This document shows positions 8,590 through 18,440 of a stretch of DNA of 64,000 nucleotides, piece after piece. Numbering within the stretch: position 1 is the stretch's first letter; every line of letters starts with the position of its first letter. The position numbers and the translations under genes are program-made. The stretch covers positions 60,036 through 124,035 of the forward strand of contig NZGG01000019.1 of the NCBI GenBank assembly GCA_002690865.1. Direction: 5' to 3'. The notes below the pieces were generated by a model. It saw only the letters and a program-made list of their open reading frames with translations, did not search any database and was not told the DNA's origin. Origin of the DNA: Gammaproteobacteria bacterium. GTDB taxonomy: Bacteria > Pseudomonadota > Gammaproteobacteria > Pseudomonadales > Azotimanducaceae.

Positions 8590-11484
8590 CTAACTGGTTA
8601 AACTTCTATAAATCTTAAATAGCTCGTTTGGTAGGTGATTCATCTCACGAATCACCATATACTCGGAATCTCTGAACATGGAGTGCATATAGTCATGTCC
8701 AGCAGGGTCAACGGTAAGGCAAAATGTCTTTATCCCATGCTGGCGTGCCTCACTTATTGATTTAGCTGTATCCTCGATACCGTACTTTCTTGAATTACGA
8801 TTTTTACCGTAATCAAAATCCTGAGGATAGCCGTCGCTTATAATTATCAACACTTGGATAGCAGACCCTACCCTTTTCAAACTTTTAGTCGCATGCCTTA
8901 TCGCTGGCCCCATGCGCGTGCTACGACGTGGTTTTATGCCACCAATCCGTCCTTTTACCGTGTAATCAAATGTCTCACTAAAATCTTTACAAAGAAAATA
9001 CTCAACCCGCTCTCGTCCATAGCCAGAGAAACCACATATACTATAGCTATCACCTAACTCTTCCAAAGCATCTGCCATAAGAATGACAGTTTCCTTTTCG
9101 AGATCGATAATACGTTTACCCATAATATTCTCAAATACTTTGCTTCGACTCGAATCCTCATCTTCAGGATCAGAAATAACATCATCAGTTGAAGCACTCA
9201 TATCAACAAGGAATAGTGCAGCCACATCACGATCCTTCCGCTGACGTTGCATGTATACCCTTTCTTCCCGCGTCACCCCTAACTTTCCATCAATAATAGA
9301 TTCTATTGCTCGCTCTATATCAAGGTCTTCACCATCGAGCATACCCTTAACCTTCTTTAATAATTGCGGCCTTAACATATTAAATCGCTTGCGAACAATA
9401 CGAGAGATATTGCGATAATCCGTTAAGGTTCTCTCCACAAACTCTGGATTGGATTCCATCGCTCTTATCTGGTGAAGAAAACACCACTCTCTCCGATAAT
9501 CCCCGATGGTATAATCCCACTCGTCATAGCGATAGAGCTGTTCTCGGTCAGCATATTGTCTCGCACTGACTCGACCTCCCTGGAAGCCAGCAATTAGATT
9601 TCCTTTGATTTCCTTTAAAGTCTCTTCCGTAGAGAATTCAGCTTCTAAATCAGCCACCGACATACCCATCATGCCTTGAAGATCGTCCTCATAAACTTCT
9701 TCAATCTTGGCCTTTTTTGGGCCTAATATCGCAGCTAAGGACATCACCTCTTCATGGCTCAAAGTATCGAGTTCTTCATCGAATTGTAAAGGACTGAGAT
9801 TTAACAACACCGCCGTTGAATCAGTTTTTCCTCTAAAGAATACTCGTTCAGGAAATTCTAATGTTTGCTTTTCTCCAAGCTCTACATTACCTAGAATGAT
9901 GCAACATTCTTCTAAAATGGCATGAACATCATATATGCTAGCATTTGTACGCCTTAGACTAAGCACTAAATGAGATAACCGCAGGGCGGCGTTATAACAC
10001 TCGTTCTCAATGCCGATGGGTATATCTCCATCCAAGCCAACCTGAATAATGGTCTCAAATAGTTGTTTGCGCTTATCCGCGTTTTTAAGACTTCGCTGCT
10101 TCAAAGCATGCTGCTTACTTAATCCAAGGGGTTTAATGATGCCTCGAAACTTTTGCTCTAGCCGCCAATCAACTCGAGCATCCTCTAAAAGATTGAAAAC
10201 ATAACTCGCTAGCGTGGGATTTTGTTGCACCTGAATAAAGGCAGCAGTTCTGAGCATAGATTCGAACGTGCCGAACTCAAAAAACCCTAATTGATGAAGT
10301 AAAATTACTTTAAAATAAGCAAAGTTTTCTCTGCTACTTCTAAAAATAGAGATCTGGCTCGGTAAAAATATTCTCTGCCCGTCTGAGCTCGCTAAGCTCC
10401 AGTGATTTGTGCCGCTCTCTTGATCCTTAGATAGGGAGTCTATCGCCAATATTTTAGAGGAGAAACACTTGGCATAAAGTTCAAAAATTCGTTTATAGTC
10501 ACTTAAATTAACCTGTCCTAGCAGATCTTCAAGAAACTTCACGGATCGCGCTGACTCGAGTGAGAAAAATGCGAGTCCCGCTTCCATACTCTTATTAGAA
10601 ATATTTATACCCTCTTCTATCCAAAGCTGCATCAGCGACGTCTCCTCCAACGGCAAATCGCCACTGCTCTTAATCAAACAGGTAGCTAATCGCACATCAG
10701 TAAGCAGCGCGAGGAACGGAGGTATTAAGGTCACCTTTGAAACTTTATTATCAATCATCGACTTATAAAATGGAGCCATAGGATTTAGGCTACTAGCATA
10801 ATTAATAATAATATCCTGCAAATTATCCAGGAATCCTCGCCCATAAATATCTTCTAAAGTGGAATAATATTCCAGGTAAGTAATAGCACATGGAGGTTTG
10901 ATAGAGCCTAAATGAGATACGAATGGCCATGATACTGTTTTCGAAGAAACACTTAGACCGAGAAATTTAATCAGTCTAGCCCTGTCTCCCATTATAGTCT
11001 CTGCTGCCAAGCTCCAGGCTTCTAATTCAGCTTCATCAGAATATAAAGCAATATCGAAAGCTGTCTTATAGTAATCGGTGATGAGACTCGCGGCGTGCTT
11101 ATATTTAGCAAATAGAAGACACCCCGTTTTCTCGACGACCGCTAAGGAAACTTGTTTGTCGCTCTCTATAAAGGCAAGAGAAACCTCGAAAAAAATCTTC
11201 GCCGGCTCAAACCCATTTTCACTCAGAGATCTTCCTAAAATACCAGAATTCAAGAGCCTAGCTTTCCCTACCTTCTCCAGCACAAGTGGACTCAGCTTTA
11301 GATACGCGTCTGCAGCTTCGTAGCCATGCCAACCGCAATCGGCAATATCGAGACATACTTGTTCCCAGCAAGCAATCTCATCAGGATCTAACTTGTCGGC
11401 AATAGACTTACCTACAAATTCAAAATATCGTCCTGTATCAATATTAATCTTTGATAGTCTGTCGCCCACATCCCTCATAGACAT
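8590..11484 (-). CDS. VWA-domain protein, CbbO/NorD-like
   Basis: YRYDEWDYTIGDYRREWCFLHQ typical of NorD/CbbO; MIDAS FLVDMSASTDD; ORF continues to 11607 but overlaps the cbbQ-like gene, so an internal start near 11484 (MRDVGDRLSKI) is preferred. Confidence 0.83.
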   Translation of the reverse strand: MSMRDVGDRLSKINIDTGRYFEFVGKSIADKLDPDEIACWEQVCLDIADCGWHGYEAADAYLKLSPLVLEKVGKARLLNSGILGRSLSENGFEPAKIFFEVSLAFIESDKQVSLAVVEKTGCLLFAKYKHAASLITDYYKTAFDIALYSDEAELEAWSLAAETIMGDRARLIKFLGLSVSSKTVSWPFVSHLGSIKPPCAITYLEYYSTLEDIYGRGFLDNLQDIIINYASSLNPMAPFYKSMIDNKVSKVTLIPPFLALLTDVRLATCLIKSSGDLPLEETSLMQLWIEEGINISNKSMEAGLAFFSLESARSVKFLEDLLGQVNLSDYKRIFELYAKCFSSKILAIDSLSKDQESGTNHWSLASSDGQRIFLPSQISIFRSSRENFAYFKVILLHQLGFFEFGTFESMLRTAAFIQVQQNPTLASYVFNLLEDARVDWRLEQKFRGIIKPLGLSKQHALKQRSLKNADKRKQLFETIIQVGLDGDIPIGIENECYNAALRLSHLVLSLRRTNASIYDVHAILEECCIILGNVELGEKQTLEFPERVFFRGKTDSTAVLLNLSPLQFDEELDTLSHEEVMSLAAILGPKKAKIEEVYEDDLQGMMGMSVADLEAEFSTEETLKEIKGNLIAGFQGGRVSARQYADREQLYRYDEWDYTIGDYRREWCFLHQIRAMESNPEFVERTLTDYRNISRIVRKRFNMLRPQLLKKVKGMLDGEDLDIERAIESIIDGKLGVTREERVYMQRQRKDRDVAALFLVDMSASTDDVISDPEDEDSSRSKVFENIMGKRIIDLEKETVILMADALEELGDSYSICGFSGYGRERVEYFLCKDFSETFDYTVKGRIGGIKPRRSTRMGPAIRHATKSLKRVGSAIQVLIIISDGYPQDFDYGKNRNSRKYGIEDTAKSISEARQHGIKTFCLTVDPAGHDYMHSMFRDSEYMVIREMNHLPNELFKIYRSLTS

Positions 11485-11509
11485 AACTTTATTCGCAAAA
11501 ATATGATCG

Positions 11510-12358
11510 TTAGGATTCTGGAAAAACTGTGGAGACAAGCTCTGCAATCGAGTCCTGTACTTCATGATCATCTGTAACAGCGCGACAAATTCCCGCACCA
11601 CAAGCATCGATTGGATTTACACCTCGACCTATCAGCTGCGCGGTATAAACCAACAACCTAGTACTCACACCTTCATCGAAGCCATGATGCCTTAAATTTC
11701 TAATACGGGCACCTAACAAAGCTAGCTCCTTTGCTAAAGGAAGATCTAAACCACTTTCATGAACAAGAATTTCAGTCTCTTTCTCTTCATTTGGATAATC
11801 AAAGTCTATCGCGACAAACCGCTGTCTAGTACTTGGCTTTAAATCCTTGAGTACATTTTGATACCCAGGATTATAGGAAATCACAAGAAGAAAGTTTTCA
11901 TTGGCTTCAAGAATCTCACCTTTTTTTTCAATAGATAAAATTCGTCGATGATCAGTGAGCGAGTGTATCAAAACCGTCGAGTCTTTCCGCGCTTCAACAA
12001 TTTCGTCGAGGTAACAAATTGAACCCCCCTTTACGGCTTGAGTGAGCGGTCCATCCTGCCAAATAGTTTCGTTACCAGATAGCAGATACCGACCAACCAA
12101 ATCCGTTGCTGATAAATCCTCGTGACAGGCCACGGTATACATGGGGTTATCAATATTTCTTCTATCGATCGTTGATAAATCACCACGATAAAGGACATGA
12201 GCCATATGCTCGACAAAACGGGTCTTGCCACACCCTGTAGGACCTTTCAGTAATACTGGCAGACGCTCTTCATACGCTGCTAAGAATAACGCTACTTCAT
12301 TACCAAGAGGTAAATAGTATGGTGCAACATCTGATTCGTATTGTTTTTCTAGTTTCAT
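11510..12358 (-). CDS. MoxR-type AAA+ ATPase, CbbQ/NorQ-like
   Basis: [20 protein letters not shown] (Walker A), [15 protein letters not shown] (Walker B), [34 protein letters not shown]. Confidence 0.9.
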   Translation of the reverse strand: MKLEKQYESDVAPYYLPLGNEVALFLAAYEERLPVLLKGPTGCGKTRFVEHMAHVLYRGDLSTIDRRNIDNPMYTVACHEDLSATDLVGRYLLSGNETIWQDGPLTQAVKGGSICYLDEIVEARKDSTVLIHSLTDHRRILSIEKKGEILEANENFLLVISYNPGYQNVLKDLKPSTRQRFVAIDFDYPNEEKETEILVHESGLDLPLAKELALLGARIRNLRHHGFDEGVSTRLLVYTAQLIGRGVNPIDACGAGICRAVTDDHEVQDSIAELVSTVFPES

Positions 12359-12466
12359 ATTTTTCAGCCCCTCAGCTTACTAGAGCAAAGGTTATCATGA
12401 GGTTATACTTTGACTTAATAAAAAAAAATACATAACAATAAAACTTAATTGGATGGCATCATACAA

Positions 12467-12889
12467 ATGCGTCACGCTCTAACAGTTTTTATCTTAGTTC
12501 CACTTCTTGAAATGTTCATCCTAATTAAAGTGGGTAGTTTTATTGGTGCTATCCCTACCATATTTCTCGTAATTCTAACGGCTGTTATAGGCATCTCACT
12601 ACTCAAACGTGAAGGGTTAGCGACCTTTTCTCGCCTTCAGCAAAAACTGAGTCTCGGTGAAATTCCAGATACGGAGTTAATAGAGGGCATCATGCTAATG
12701 GTAGGCGGTGCATTACTTCTGACGCCGGGCTTTATTACAGACACCATAGGGTTTAGTTGTTTATTACCTCGGTACCGAAAGCCAATTGCCGTTTGGCTCG
12801 TCAGAAAAGTTACCACCCATAATCTCAAGACGAGAAATCAAGGAGATAAAACAACCATAATAGAAGGCGAATACTATAAAGATAATTAA
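12467..12889 (+). CDS. fxsA: FxsA-family membrane protein
   Basis: VPLLEMFILIKVGSFIGAIPTIFLVILTAVIGISLLKREG...GGALLLTPGFITDTIGFSCLLP. Confidence 0.85.
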   Translation: MRHALTVFILVPLLEMFILIKVGSFIGAIPTIFLVILTAVIGISLLKREGLATFSRLQQKLSLGEIPDTELIEGIMLMVGGALLLTPGFITDTIGFSCLLPRYRKPIAVWLVRKVTTHNLKTRNQGDKTTIIEGEYYKDN

Positions 12890-12942
12890 AGTGAGCACCT
12901 TGCTCACTGCTAATTAATTTTCCGCATTTCAGTAAGTAGAAA

Positions 12943-13155
12943 CTAGATAATACGTTTTTTTTCCAAGCGGGCGATTAAATCTGTCAATTTTTTATCCGTC
13001 GTGGTGTTACTGAAAGAGTCACTAAGTATGTTTGTGATTTCCTTATTCATAGAGGTATTGTTTACTTTTGCTCGCCGTTTAATTTTTTTATGCAAGTTTG
13101 GTGAGAGGCGCAATACAAATTTCGCATGTTCGACTTCAGACATTCGATACTCCAT
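12943..13155 (-). CDS. small Arc-like ribbon-helix-helix protein (start possibly at MSEVEH, 13143)
   Basis: FVLRLSPNLHKKIKRRAKVNNTSMNKEITNILSDSF matches Arc/RHH layout. Confidence 0.6.
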   Translation of the reverse strand: MEYRMSEVEHAKFVLRLSPNLHKKIKRRAKVNNTSMNKEITNILSDSFSNTTTDKKLTDLIARLEKKRII

Positions 13156-13242
13156 TCATCATTATAGTTCTAAAACTAAAAGGATATCACTTTATGAAAG
13201 AGGTCTTTAGACCTTAGATAAAATTAAGTCGCGTATAAACGA

Positions 13243-13746
13243 TTAGTGCCGTATATCTACCCTTTCCGAAAGAGGTTCTCTAACCAGGATTATTAGGAGC
13301 ACAATTCCAATCAAACCAAAAGCTGCTACTAATGGGAAAGCGAAAATTAAAGAAGCAATCTTGGCTACAGAGCCAATAAAAATAGGTCCAATGAAAGAAC
13401 CCGTATCCCTTACAAACGCCAAACCCCAAGAAACTCAACACGTTCATTCGATGGAGCAAAGTCGGATCCCAACACAACATTGATACCAGACCCTAGACCG
13501 TTACCAATACCAGATAGGATTGCTACCACACACGGACTAAAAAGATCGCTCGCCCATGGAATAAAAGTAACTGCAAGACTTATTGTGACCATACGCAAGA
13601 CGGCAGAATATTTTCGACCGTAATTATCCATAATATAATCAGCCATAAGAAACATCATCATATCGAAACCTGCTGCAAAAGCAGTTATCAGGCCAATCTC
13701 AGAGGTATTAAGACCAATAGTATTACCCCAGATTGGAATCAGCTAA
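13243..13746 (-). pseudogene. MFS transporter remnant (N-terminus missing, one frameshift)
   Basis: Reading -: LIPIWGNTIGLNTSEIGLITAFAAGFDMMMFLMADYIMDNYGRK...GIGNGLGSGINVVLGSDFAPSNERVEFLGVWRL (stop) then, shifted frame, VRDTGSFIGPIFIGSVAKIASLIFAFPLVAAFGLIGIVLLIILVREPLSERVDIRH*. Confidence 0.75.
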
Positions 13747-13994
13747 TCAATTCTTTCCGCTTCATATCTAAACCGTGAAATATTATAACCGTGCATGATA
13801 ACATCTGGAGAACAAGTGGAATCTAATTAGGTTACATTCTTCTTTACCTGAGCAACGAGCGGAGAATTAGCTAAGAATACAAAATATACATGCCCTAAAG
13901 TTAGAATAAATCAACGCAACCTATCCTGGTAATATTGAAGTTGTAACTGCATAACTTATCGACTAAAGAACTATGGAAATTAAGAAGAAAGGTT

Positions 13995-14810
13995 ATGATC
14001 AATGATCTCAAAACTTTTGTAGACAATGTGGGCCACCTTACTGTTCTGACAGGTGCAGGATGCAGTTTAACCTCGGGTATTCCGACATACCGAGATACTC
14101 AAGGGATTTGGCAGCGTAATAAACCGATTTTTCACAGGGATTTTATTAACAGACATGCGAGTCGCCAACGTTACTGGGCACGCAGCTTGGCCGGTTGGCC
14201 AATCATAGCGAAGGCTAAACCCAACGAAGTACATCATTCTCTCAAAACGCTTGAGCAAGAAGGAAAAATCAGCCTATTGGTGACCCAAAATATTGATGCG
14301 CTTCACCAGCGCGCAGGCCATAAAAACGTAATCGATCTGCACGGTCGCTTAGATGAAGTAGTTTGTCTAGAATGCGGGCACAGGAGTGCAAGACATGATC
14401 TCCAAACACGCTTAAAATTGCTCAATCCAAAAATTCCGGAAATAATCAATCTTCCACCTGATGGAGATGCGGATATATTCACGGATATTTCTAAATTTAA
14501 TGTTCCAACATGTCTTGAGTGCGAGGGAATCCTTAAACCAAATGTTGTTTTTTTTGGAGATACAGTAAATAAGGATATCGTTCAGCATATCTATCAAGCT
14601 TTGTCTAACTCAAACGGGCTATTGATCATAGGTTCATCACTCAGGGTATACTCAGGATTTCGTTTCTGTAAACGCGCCGCTCAAATCAACAAACCCATTG
14701 TCTCTATAAACCCAGGGGAAACACGCGGCAATGAACTCTTTACTCTGACAATTAAACGAGACTGCGTAGAAGTAATAAGTGAACTTATGACTTCACTGGG
14801 ATTAAATTAA
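13995..14810 (+). CDS. Sir2-family NAD-dependent protein deacylase (class II/SIRT4-like)
   Basis: TVLTGAGCSLTSGIPTYRD, VTQNIDALHQRAGHKNVIDLHG, zinc CLEC...CLEC, KPNVVFFGD, IGSSLRVYSG. Confidence 0.92.
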   Translation: MINDLKTFVDNVGHLTVLTGAGCSLTSGIPTYRDTQGIWQRNKPIFHRDFINRHASRQRYWARSLAGWPIIAKAKPNEVHHSLKTLEQEGKISLLVTQNIDALHQRAGHKNVIDLHGRLDEVVCLECGHRSARHDLQTRLKLLNPKIPEIINLPPDGDADIFTDISKFNVPTCLECEGILKPNVVFFGDTVNKDIVQHIYQALSNSNGLLIIGSSLRVYSGFRFCKRAAQINKPIVSINPGETRGNELFTLTIKRDCVEVISELMTSLGLN

Positions 14811-15051
14811 AACTTTCTTTAAGATGCTGGTCAATAGGGTAACTTTTTTCATCCCACTTACCCTGAATCAATTGCTGATATTAACATCACCGTCGTGATC
14901 AATGATGATAATCATATCAGTCGTTACTAGAAATTCTAACTTAGTTTTTCTTATTTCATTTAGTCGTAGTCAAAAAAGTCCAGAGCATAGTACTTCACCC
15001 ATTTGTAAATGTTGCTTTGAAAAGAGTTCAGTTATATACAATATACTTAAC

Positions 15052-15816
15052 TCACTTACCAAAACGTCTTTCCCGCTGCTGATAAACACGAATCGCACGC
15101 CAAAAATCGATCATTCTGAAAGCTGGCCAGTATACCTCTGTGAAGTAAAGCTCTGAATATGCGCTTTGCCATAGTAAAAATCCGGATAGTCGCTCCTCCC
15201 CAGAGGTTCTAATAATCAAGTCAGGATCACGAATCCCCTTTGTATAGAGATACTGCTCGAAAATTTTTTCATCGATATCGTCCAAAGACAGGGACGTTTC
15301 CACGACTTCTGCCGCCACTTTCTTGACTGCATCAACGATTTCTGCGCGCCCACCGTAACTGATCGCAATGTTGAGTAAAAACCGATCATGTTTTTCCGTT
15401 AGCTTTTCTATTTTCAGCACTTCATTTAACATCTCAGCTGAAAAATCTTCTCGGCGACCGATAACTTTTACCTTAACTCGTTCTTTCTTGATAGTCGGAT
15501 CATCCTGAAAATAACGTAATTTGCGAATAATAAGGTCCATTAAATAATCAACCTCATCATTAGATCTATTGTAATTTTCTATTGAGAAACCATACAAAGT
15601 AACGATACGAACCTCTAATCGCCAACACCATTGCAAAAAATCTTCAAGCCTCTTAGAGCCTGCATTATGACCCTCATTTGAAGCAATGCCTTCGACCTTA
15701 GCAAAACGACGATTACCATCCACGATAAGCCCAATATGGTGAGGCTGAGGACCAGACCTTATTTGTGACCAAAGAATATGCTCGTAAATACGATAAAAAA
15801 AATTTGGAACTTTCAT
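15052..15816 (-). CDS. polyprenyl diphosphate synthase (UppS/cis-prenyltransferase), archaeal/DHDDS-like
   Basis: HHIGLIVDGNRRFAKVEG, TLYGFSIENYNRSNDEVDYLMDL, DPDLIIRTSGEERLSGFLLWQSAYSELYFTEVYWP, RERRFGK. Confidence 0.88.
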   Translation of the reverse strand: MKVPNFFYRIYEHILWSQIRSGPQPHHIGLIVDGNRRFAKVEGIASNEGHNAGSKRLEDFLQWCWRLEVRIVTLYGFSIENYNRSNDEVDYLMDLIIRKLRYFQDDPTIKKERVKVKVIGRREDFSAEMLNEVLKIEKLTEKHDRFLLNIAISYGGRAEIVDAVKKVAAEVVETSLSLDDIDEKIFEQYLYTKGIRDPDLIIRTSGEERLSGFLLWQSAYSELYFTEVYWPAFRMIDFWRAIRVYQQRERRFGK

Positions 15817-15925
15817 ATCAATACCTAGCCACCAAACAATCTAATGGAAGAATTTGGTTATTTCGAGATGCAAACTGAAGACCTCTTGGCATCTCCGATA
15901 CTTTAACTATTATTGATCGCCCGGA

Positions 15926-17326
15926 CTAGACTTTAGATTCATATCCATGATAACTCGCTATCGCTAAACCCGCTGCCACGCTGCTAAATGGATCATGCTC
16001 CGTAACGCGATTAGGAAACCTATTCTCTAGTAATCTTCGAATGGCAACTATCTGAGAGGATCCTCCCGTACGAATAACAATATCAATATCGGAGTTTCCA
16101 CAACCAGCACCGAGAATGACCTCGTCAATGCTTAATTCGATACTCCTCAACATACCCTCCATAATCTCATCTAGATGGCCTCTCGTAAATTTGATAGATA
16201 TATCCAAATCTGGAATATCCAATATGGTCTCATCAACAATTGACAGCTTTGCCTTAGCGTCTCTAATTGCTTGGAAAACCAAATAACTATAATTATGAGT
16301 AATCAAGTCATCCAGACGTTCAAATTTCACTGCTGCATCACCACCCTGTTTGATACAAGCAGCCACCTTGGATCGGAATTGGTTCTGATTTAAAGTATAT
16401 GTAATCGTCCAATTAAGTAGTGCGTCCGCAAATTCCTCAAAAGGAAACTCATTTTCAATTAGTCTTCCGTCTACATTTCGTTTCCAAAGCTCTCCTTTAC
16501 CAAGCAAAGGAAATAACAAAGTCTCGAAAATTAGCTGGTCGATATGATCTCCGCCAAGCGGCAGACCAGCGGTAGAAAGAACGTTAAAATCAAGGTCATT
16601 AAATTCTACAACACTTAAATCGAGCGTACCTCCCCCAAAATCCAGGGTCATTACACGACCGCGTCTTAATGTTCTTTCCTCATGCAAGTAGCTCAGAGTA
16701 GCGGCTACAGGCTCCGGGTAGAAACTAAATTGCTGAATACCCGCATACTTACATGCCTCAGAAAGCCGAGAAAGCGCCAGTGCATTCCTATGGCTGTCAT
16801 GACCTTCGAATACTACAGGTCTTCCAAAATGAACGTTAAGGCTATCTCTAGTTCCCAATTTCGCCTCTATCTTTTCCCGAAGGCGCACTAAAATGGGTGT
16901 TACAAGGGCAACTAATCTGAAAGGATGGTCGAATACCAATAATCTTCTGATCGATGAATTTCCCAGCAATCTCTTTATACCCCGAAATAAACGTCCAGGC
17001 ATACCTCGGTCTACCCATGGCTGACCATAGACGTCGGTGCTTGAAATTTCAGCCTGCGAAACTGCGTTAGAATTATCAGTAACATTAGTAACCATCGAAC
17101 TTTTAGCAATCAATTCTGGCGTAAGTTCGACTATCCGATCACGGTTTCCATCAATATACTTCTCGACTGCTACCTGACCTATTGTAGTAATTAACTCTCG
17201 ATCAAGATGCAAAGCCGTCGGCATCACAGGATCCGAGCCGTCCAGCTCTAGCAACACAACCTCTTTGCCATTGAACCAGGCTACGGCGGAGTTTGAAGTC
17301 CCAAAGTCTATTCCCAAGCCAACCAT
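15926..17326 (-). CDS. Hsp70-family protein, YegD-like
   Basis: MVGLGIDFGTSNSAVAW, VMTLDFGGGTLDLSVVEF, IVIRTGGSSQIVAIRRLL; nucleotide-binding domain only. Confidence 0.85.
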   Translation of the reverse strand: MVGLGIDFGTSNSAVAWFNGKEVVLLELDGSDPVMPTALHLDRELITTIGQVAVEKYIDGNRDRIVELTPELIAKSSMVTNVTDNSNAVSQAEISSTDVYGQPWVDRGMPGRLFRGIKRLLGNSSIRRLLVFDHPFRLVALVTPILVRLREKIEAKLGTRDSLNVHFGRPVVFEGHDSHRNALALSRLSEACKYAGIQQFSFYPEPVAATLSYLHEERTLRRGRVMTLDFGGGTLDLSVVEFNDLDFNVLSTAGLPLGGDHIDQLIFETLLFPLLGKGELWKRNVDGRLIENEFPFEEFADALLNWTITYTLNQNQFRSKVAACIKQGGDAAVKFERLDDLITHNYSYLVFQAIRDAKAKLSIVDETILDIPDLDISIKFTRGHLDEIMEGMLRSIELSIDEVILGAGCGNSDIDIVIRTGGSSQIVAIRRLLENRFPNRVTEHDPFSSVAAGLAIASYHGYESKV

Positions 17327-17433
17327 AACTAATTGATATTAATGAATTTTTTTAAAAATACGAAATTTCCTCACCGGTAATTAACGCATATTACGAGAGC
17401 TATTCAAAGAGTATTTTTGTGATACCATAAATT

Positions 17434-18348
17434 ATGAAAGTAGGCATTTCAATCACAAGCGCGTACCCGACCGGCTCCAGCCGAGAAGGTGCAGCAAGAA
17501 TGGTAGCGAGGGCACGAGTTGCAGCAGAAGCAGGCTTAGACTCTCTTTTTGTTGGTGATCACCATGTGGCACCCACTTCTTATTATCAAAATACGCCAAT
17601 GCTTGGCAGACTATTAGCCGAATGGGATGAGCGGCCTGCTGGCGCTCTGTTCCTGCTCCCCCTTTGGAATCCCGTACTTCTCGCCGAGCAAGTTGCAACA
17701 CTAGCGTGCCTCACAAATGGACCTTTTATACTGCAATGCGCCTTAGGGGCAAACGAACACCAATTCAAAGCAATGGGGGCTAATATAAAACGGCGCCCCT
17801 CAGCGTTTGAACAATCTCTCGGGGCCCTTCGAGCTTTATGGCAAGGTGAAACAGTTTCACTCAACGGTATATGGAAATTTGAGAATGCTCAAGTATGTCC
17901 TTTACCTCCGCAAAAAATTGAAGTCTGGATTGGAGCCTCGGCGCCCGTTGCAATAGAAAGGGCAGCCAGGCTGGGTGATGCTTGGTTAGCCGAACCAGGA
18001 CTCACGATAAATAGCGCAGGTGAAAAGCTAAATACGTATAAAGAAGCAGTCTATAATTTGAACAAAGAACTTCCAAAAACCATAGCAATTCGACGAGACA
18101 TATACGTGGCTGAATCAGATAAGGACGCGGAACAAGTCCGAAGATTAGTTAAAGAAAACGGTTATCGGGGCTTTGACTCTGATGCACTTATAATCGGAGA
18201 TGCATCCGCTGTAGCTAACGTATTCAGTAACTTTGATGAACTTGGTTATACTGATATTATCGTGCGGAACTTACACTGGAATACAGAAAAGGCTTTAGCA
18301 TCTACCGAAAGATTAATAGCGGTGCGTGAAAAACTTGGAATCAAATAA
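17434..18348 (+). CDS. LLM-class (luciferase-like) flavin oxidoreductase
   Basis: LDSLFVGDHHVAP, ANIKRRPSAFEQSLGALRALWQGE, VWIGASAPVAIERAARLGDAWLAEP. Confidence 0.87.
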   Translation: MKVGISITSAYPTGSSREGAARMVARARVAAEAGLDSLFVGDHHVAPTSYYQNTPMLGRLLAEWDERPAGALFLLPLWNPVLLAEQVATLACLTNGPFILQCALGANEHQFKAMGANIKRRPSAFEQSLGALRALWQGETVSLNGIWKFENAQVCPLPPQKIEVWIGASAPVAIERAARLGDAWLAEPGLTINSAGEKLNTYKEAVYNLNKELPKTIAIRRDIYVAESDKDAEQVRRLVKENGYRGFDSDALIIGDASAVANVFSNFDELGYTDIIVRNLHWNTEKALASTERLIAVREKLGIK

Positions 18349-18440
18349 TCTAGAGTCACAGACCCCTAATTTTCGGCTATGTAGATTTGGGGCGCACCTT
18401 CAGTTTCCGCCGAAATCAGCGCCCTATGCGTAGATTAGTC

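Noticed and set aside
13280-13480. 66-aa minus-strand ORF as a separate gene
   Set aside because: It is the third, wrong frame over the MFS remnant; the other two frames give recognisable MFS sequence.
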